Assembly (NCBI GenBank): GCA_021107345.1
Contig: JAIOSX010000347.1
Span: forward strand, 1 to 7,495
Source of the DNA: Candidatus Aegiribacteria sp.
GTDB taxonomy: Bacteria; Fermentibacterota; Fermentibacteria; Fermentibacterales; Fermentibacteraceae
Length of the DNA: 7,495 bases
Direction: 5' to 3'
Shown here: positions 4,897-7,495 of the stretch, in pieces
How positions within the stretch are numbered: position 1 is the first letter of the stretch
Layout: each line of letters begins with the position of its first letter
Program-made: the position numbers and the translations under genes
The notes under the pieces: model-generated
Seen by the model: only the letters and a program-made list of their open reading frames with translations
Told to the model about the DNA's origin: nothing
Databases searched by the model: none

Positions 4897-6000
4897 ATGC
4901 GAATTCTGGCTCTTAACTGGAGAGATCCGAAGAACCCTGAAACCGGCGGCGCGGAGATCCATCTGCATGAAATACTCAGGAGAACAGTGGCTGAGGGTCA
5001 TAAGGTCACACAGATCTCACAGGCAGTAATCGGCCTCCCTCCGGAAGAAATGGTAGACGGTGTCCGTATCCTCCGCCATGGAAGGCGGAATACTTTTAAT
5101 CTAACTCTGAAGAAGTTCGCCCTCTCACTCGATATTGCAGCCAGTTTCGATCTTGTGATCGAGGACCTCTGCAAAATACCCTTCTACAGTCCCAGGTGGT
5201 CTCCCGTCCCCGTTCTTACCATCGTTCCCCATCTGTTCGGTACAACAGCGTACAGGGAGGTCGCTCTGCCGCTTGCATTATACGTGAACTTCATGGAATC
5301 CTTTATACCGAGGGTTTATCGAAAATGTCCCTTTGTAGCCATTTCCGACTCCACAAAGGAGGATCTAATAAGAAGAGGGATTCCAGCGGAGAACATTTCG
5401 GTTATTCCCTGCGGAATAGACACAGATTATTACAGTCCGGGAAAGCCTGATCCGGAGCAGGGTACATTCCTGTACGTCGGTAGATTGAAGAAATACAAGG
5501 GCGTACAGATCATACTCGCCGCGATGGCTGTGCTTCGGGATGCCGGAAAGAATTACAGACTTGTAGTCATGGGATCCGGTGATTACGAAGAGGAGCTTAA
5601 AAAGACCGCCTTACGTCTGGGTCTTGACCAGGCCGTCACCTTCGAAGGTTTTGTGCCTCAGGATCGCAAGCTCCACTGGCTCCGTTCGGCCTGGGCCGCA
5701 GTATTCGCATCGGAGAAAGAAGGATGGGGCCTGACGGTGATCGAAGCGAACGCCTGCGGAACACCTGTTATCGCCAGCAACAGCGACGGCCTGAGGGATT
5801 CGGTAAGAGACGGAATAACAGGCATTCTGGTTCCTCACGGCAATGTGGAGGACCTCGCAGCGCAAATGGAGAGGCTGGCCAACGATACAGCTCTCAGGTC
5901 CGAGCTTGGCAAGAACGGCCTGGAATGGGCAGCCGATTTCAACTGGGATGCTACAGCGGACAGAATGATAGGGTTAATGAAAGATGCTCTTAGGAAATGA
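4897..6000 (+). CDS. glycosyltransferase family 4 (GT-B fold)
   Basis: A 367-residue retaining glycosyltransferase that would move a sugar from a nucleotide-sugar to a growing glycan at the cytoplasmic side of the membrane. The N-terminal domain has the loop PETGGAEIHLHEIL (14-27). The linker carries ISDSTKEDLIRRG (149-161) and VIPCGIDTDYYSP (169-181), typical of GT4. The C-terminal nucleotide-binding domain has FLYVGRLKKYKG (191-202), then LVVMGSG (222-228) and FEGFVPQ (249-255). The E-x7-E motif is EGWGLTVIE (E275 and E283), followed by ANACGTPVIAS (284-294). Length and domain order are complete. I start at the ATG at 4897 because GAGGG (4883-4887) is 9 nt upstream and the family begins M-R-I-L; a TTG at 4870 would add nine unlikely residues that overlap the methyltransferase. 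It is translationally close to the methyltransferase (TGA at 4893-4895, then one base). Donor and acceptor sugars are not predictable. Confidence 0.92.
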   Translation: MRILALNWRDPKNPETGGAEIHLHEILRRTVAEGHKVTQISQAVIGLPPEEMVDGVRILRHGRRNTFNLTLKKFALSLDIAASFDLVIEDLCKIPFYSPRWSPVPVLTIVPHLFGTTAYREVALPLALYVNFMESFIPRVYRKCPFVAISDSTKEDLIRRGIPAENISVIPCGIDTDYYSPGKPDPEQGTFLYVGRLKKYKGVQIILAAMAVLRDAGKNYRLVVMGSGDYEEELKKTALRLGLDQAVTFEGFVPQDRKLHWLRSAWAAVFASEKEGWGLTVIEANACGTPVIASNSDGLRDSVRDGITGILVPHGNVEDLAAQMERLANDTALRSELGKNGLEWAADFNWDATADRMIGLMKDALRK

Positions 6001-6059
6001 AACTCTTGTATTGTCAGTGTCCGATATAATGTCTCTCCCATAGAACGCAGGGCAGGGCT

Positions 6060-6220
6060 AGGAGGCTGTCCGATAATGCAGCATCGGCATAAGAAACCAC
6101 ATATCTGGCTATATACCACATATCATCATCAAATACATTCAGTATTCTCTTCAAATCTGTGATCATTCTATCTCAGCTATGTGGCTCTTCTGCTCAATGC
6201 CCATTGTCGGACAACCTCCT
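6060..6220. repeat. MITE-like element with long imperfect inverted arms
   Basis: The outer 19 bp at each end match at 17 of 19 positions as inverted repeats (6060-6078 begins AGGAGGCTGTCCGATAATG; 6202-6220 is its near complement). Similarity continues inward with small gaps to 6107 and 6174, including CCACATATCTG against CAGCTATGTGG. The arms are about 48 bp each around a 66-nt AT-rich centre. There is no ORF inside and no clear target-site duplication, so it is either a non-autonomous transposable element, the remnant of an insertion sequence, or a structured RNA. The remainder of the gene-free stretch 6001-6411 holds a short TGTCCGATA copy (6018-6026) and the regulatory sites listed separately. 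Confidence 0.6.
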
Positions 6221-6242
6221 GGGTGCCTTATTTCTGCGGCGC

Positions 6243-6259
6243 ATCATATATGATATCAT
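6243..6259. promoter_or_regulatory. overlapping palindromes, possible operator
   Basis: ATCATATATGAT (6243-6254) is a perfect 12-bp palindrome and overlaps ATGATATCAT (6250-6259), a perfect 10-bp palindrome. They lie directly upstream of, and touch, the candidate -35 box at 6259. This placement suits a regulator site for the histidine kinase gene, but AT-rich palindromes are common by chance. Confidence 0.3.
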
Positions 6260-6288
6260 TGACCGAGCAGAGTTACATGTGGTATCGT
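6259..6288 (+). promoter_or_regulatory. possible promoter of the histidine kinase gene
   Basis: TTGACC (6259-6264, five of six) and TATCGT (6283-6288, four of six) are 18 bp apart. They predict a start near 6295 and a leader of about 115 nt before the ATG at 6412. It lies just beyond the MITE-like element, so the kinase gene is probably transcribed apart from the glycosyltransferase operon. Confidence 0.35.
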
Positions 6289-6411
6289 CTGTTCAGGTAG
6301 AGAGATCAAGGAAAACCGGGACAAAAGCGCTGTGTTGATAACAAATCCTGTTACGGCGGAAATTCCAGTTTTCTATTGAAAACCCTTACATTGAAATGCA
6401 TGAGAGAATTA

Positions 6412-7495
6412 ATGAAGCAACTTCAGGATCTTGAAAAAATACTTGAGCATACTGTGGGACAGGATAGAATAAAGCCTCTGCTCGATATGTCATTCATGCT
6501 CCGAGTTAGAGATAAATCGAAAATGCGCTGCCTTATCGATGAAGCTCTTGAACTCTCGCTGGAACACTCTGATCGAAGCGGAGAGTCAAGATCTTACCTG
6601 AATATGAGCATCTACTGGGGTATTACAGGCGACTACGAGAAGTCACTTGAAAACGCCCTCAAATCTCTTTCTATCAGCAGGGAAATCGGTGACACATCGA
6701 TACTTGCAAGATGTTATAACAATCTCAGCATTATCTACAACCGACTGAATGATAATGATAACTATCTGAAGTATGTGAAGCTGACTCTCGACGCGTCAGA
6801 GAAGACTGGAAACGAACTTGTCAGATCAACCGCACTTAACAACCTTGCTGTCTATTATCAGGACAATGAAGATTATGAGAGGTCACTGAAATATTACCTC
6901 GAATCTCTTTCGATAAGAGAAGACATTGGTAATCTTGATGAAGTAGCTCATTCCCTGATCAACTGCGGTAGTGTCAATCTCAAGCTGGGAGACAGCGAAA
7001 AATCCCTGAAGTACATTAACCGAGCCATGCAGATCAGTCTCGATGAAGGGAATCGATACATAGAAGCTGCTGCTTCATCAATCCTTGCCGAAATTGAGTC
7101 GGCCAGCGGTAATTTGCAGAAAGCCAGGGAATATCTGGACAGATCTCTAAAGATCGCAGTTGAAATGGATGATCCCGACCTCAAGCTGCGATTCCTGCAG
7201 ATATTCACGGTTCTATACGAAGAAGCGGAATGCTATAAAGAGGCACTCGAATACTACAGGCAATACTCCAGGCTGAAGGACGAGATATTCACCGAGAAAA
7301 AGAATCAGCATATGGCACAGATCCGGGCTGATTTCGAGTTACAGGAAAAGGAGCGAGAGGCTGAAATTTACCGGTTCCGGAATATTGAACTCCAGGCATC
7401 CAAGGAAGCTGCAGAAGCAGCGGACAGTGCCAAGAGTAATTTCCTTGCTATGATGAGCCACGAAATACGCACGCCTATGAGCATTATCCTTGGCA
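6412..7495 (+). CDS. TPR-domain sensor histidine kinase, N-terminal part (partial)
   Basis: The frame is open from 6412 to the window edge (361 codons), so the catalytic ATPase domain and any receiver domain lie outside. Residues about 56-290 form about six TPR-like helical repeats, with the motif A-x-x-x-L-x-x-[IV]-Y-...-G/N-DYE-x-SLK-...-A/S-L-x-I seen for example at 62-94 and 141-173. Residues about 291-342 are charged and coiled-coil-like ([22 protein letters not shown]). The HisKA H-box is [14 protein letters not shown] (342-355), with phospho-acceptor H350 (codon 7459-7461). No signal peptide or membrane segment is visible, so this is a cytoplasmic sensor whose TPR array probably binds a partner protein or peptide. 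The start is uncertain: ATG at 6412 has a weak GAGAG at 6402-6406, while an in-frame ATG at 6400 has none. No response regulator is visible within the window. Confidence 0.88.
   Translation, partial: MKQLQDLEKILEHTVGQDRIKPLLDMSFMLRVRDKSKMRCLIDEALELSLEHSDRSGESRSYLNMSIYWGITGDYEKSLENALKSLSISREIGDTSILARCYNNLSIIYNRLNDNDNYLKYVKLTLDASEKTGNELVRSTALNNLAVYYQDNEDYERSLKYYLESLSIREDIGNLDEVAHSLINCGSVNLKLGDSEKSLKYINRAMQISLDEGNRYIEAAASSILAEIESASGNLQKAREYLDRSLKIAVEMDDPDLKLRFLQIFTVLYEEAECYKEALEYYRQYSRLKDEIFTEKKNQHMAQIRADFELQEKEREAEIYRFRNIELQASKEAAEAADSAKSNFLAMMSHEIRTPMSIILG

Noticed and set aside
6025..6030. Perfect TATAAT as a promoter after the glycosyltransferase
   Set aside because: No -35-like hexamer is found 15-19 bp upstream, and no ORF follows at a suitable distance.

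Overview
The window comes from a bacterium that carries a type IX secretion (T9SS) cargo gene: a signal peptide, calcium-binding FG-GAP/VCBS repeats and a C-terminal sorting domain. T9SS is typical of the Bacteroidota/FCB supergroup. Together with the bacterial DnaE fragment, Shine-Dalgarno starts and moderate GC, this suggests an FCB-type organism, perhaps an uncultured candidate phylum such as Fermentibacterota or Cloacimonadota. That placement is inference. Several genes end in UGA and one of these stops abuts the next gene, so the standard code applies.

Layout. 1-349 (minus) is the N-terminal part of a DnaE-type DNA polymerase III alpha subunit, cut by the window edge, with a degenerate PHP metal site. 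367-570 (plus) is a small orphan ORF followed by a good intrinsic terminator. 615-1127 (minus) is a stand-alone cyclic-nucleotide-binding domain protein with its own promoter and Shine-Dalgarno. 1428-2726 (plus) is a secreted protein of unknown family ending at a GC-rich hairpin. 2864-4027 (plus) is the T9SS-exported repeat protein, interrupted by one in-frame UGA at 3161-3163. A perfect 27-bp inverted repeat with a T-tract (4034-4097) closes it. 4113-4895 and 4897-6000 (plus) are a SAM-dependent methyltransferase and a GT4 glycosyltransferase, one base apart and very probably an operon for a surface glycan or glycolipid. 6001-6411 has no gene but holds a 161-bp element with long imperfect inverted arms, overlapping palindromes and a possible promoter. 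6412 to the window end is a TPR/coiled-coil histidine kinase, cut just after its phospho-acceptor histidine.

Two CDSs, the first one and the last one, are open at the window edges. The genes do not form one pathway. They read as independent units: two envelope or secreted proteins, a glycan operon and two signalling proteins. I see no CRISPR, tRNA, rRNA or complete transposase. The least ordinary items are the in-frame UGA in the T9SS protein, with a hairpin downstream that superficially fits a bacterial SECIS; the 27-bp perfect terminator that sits only 15 nt before the methyltransferase start; and the MITE-like element at 6060-6220.
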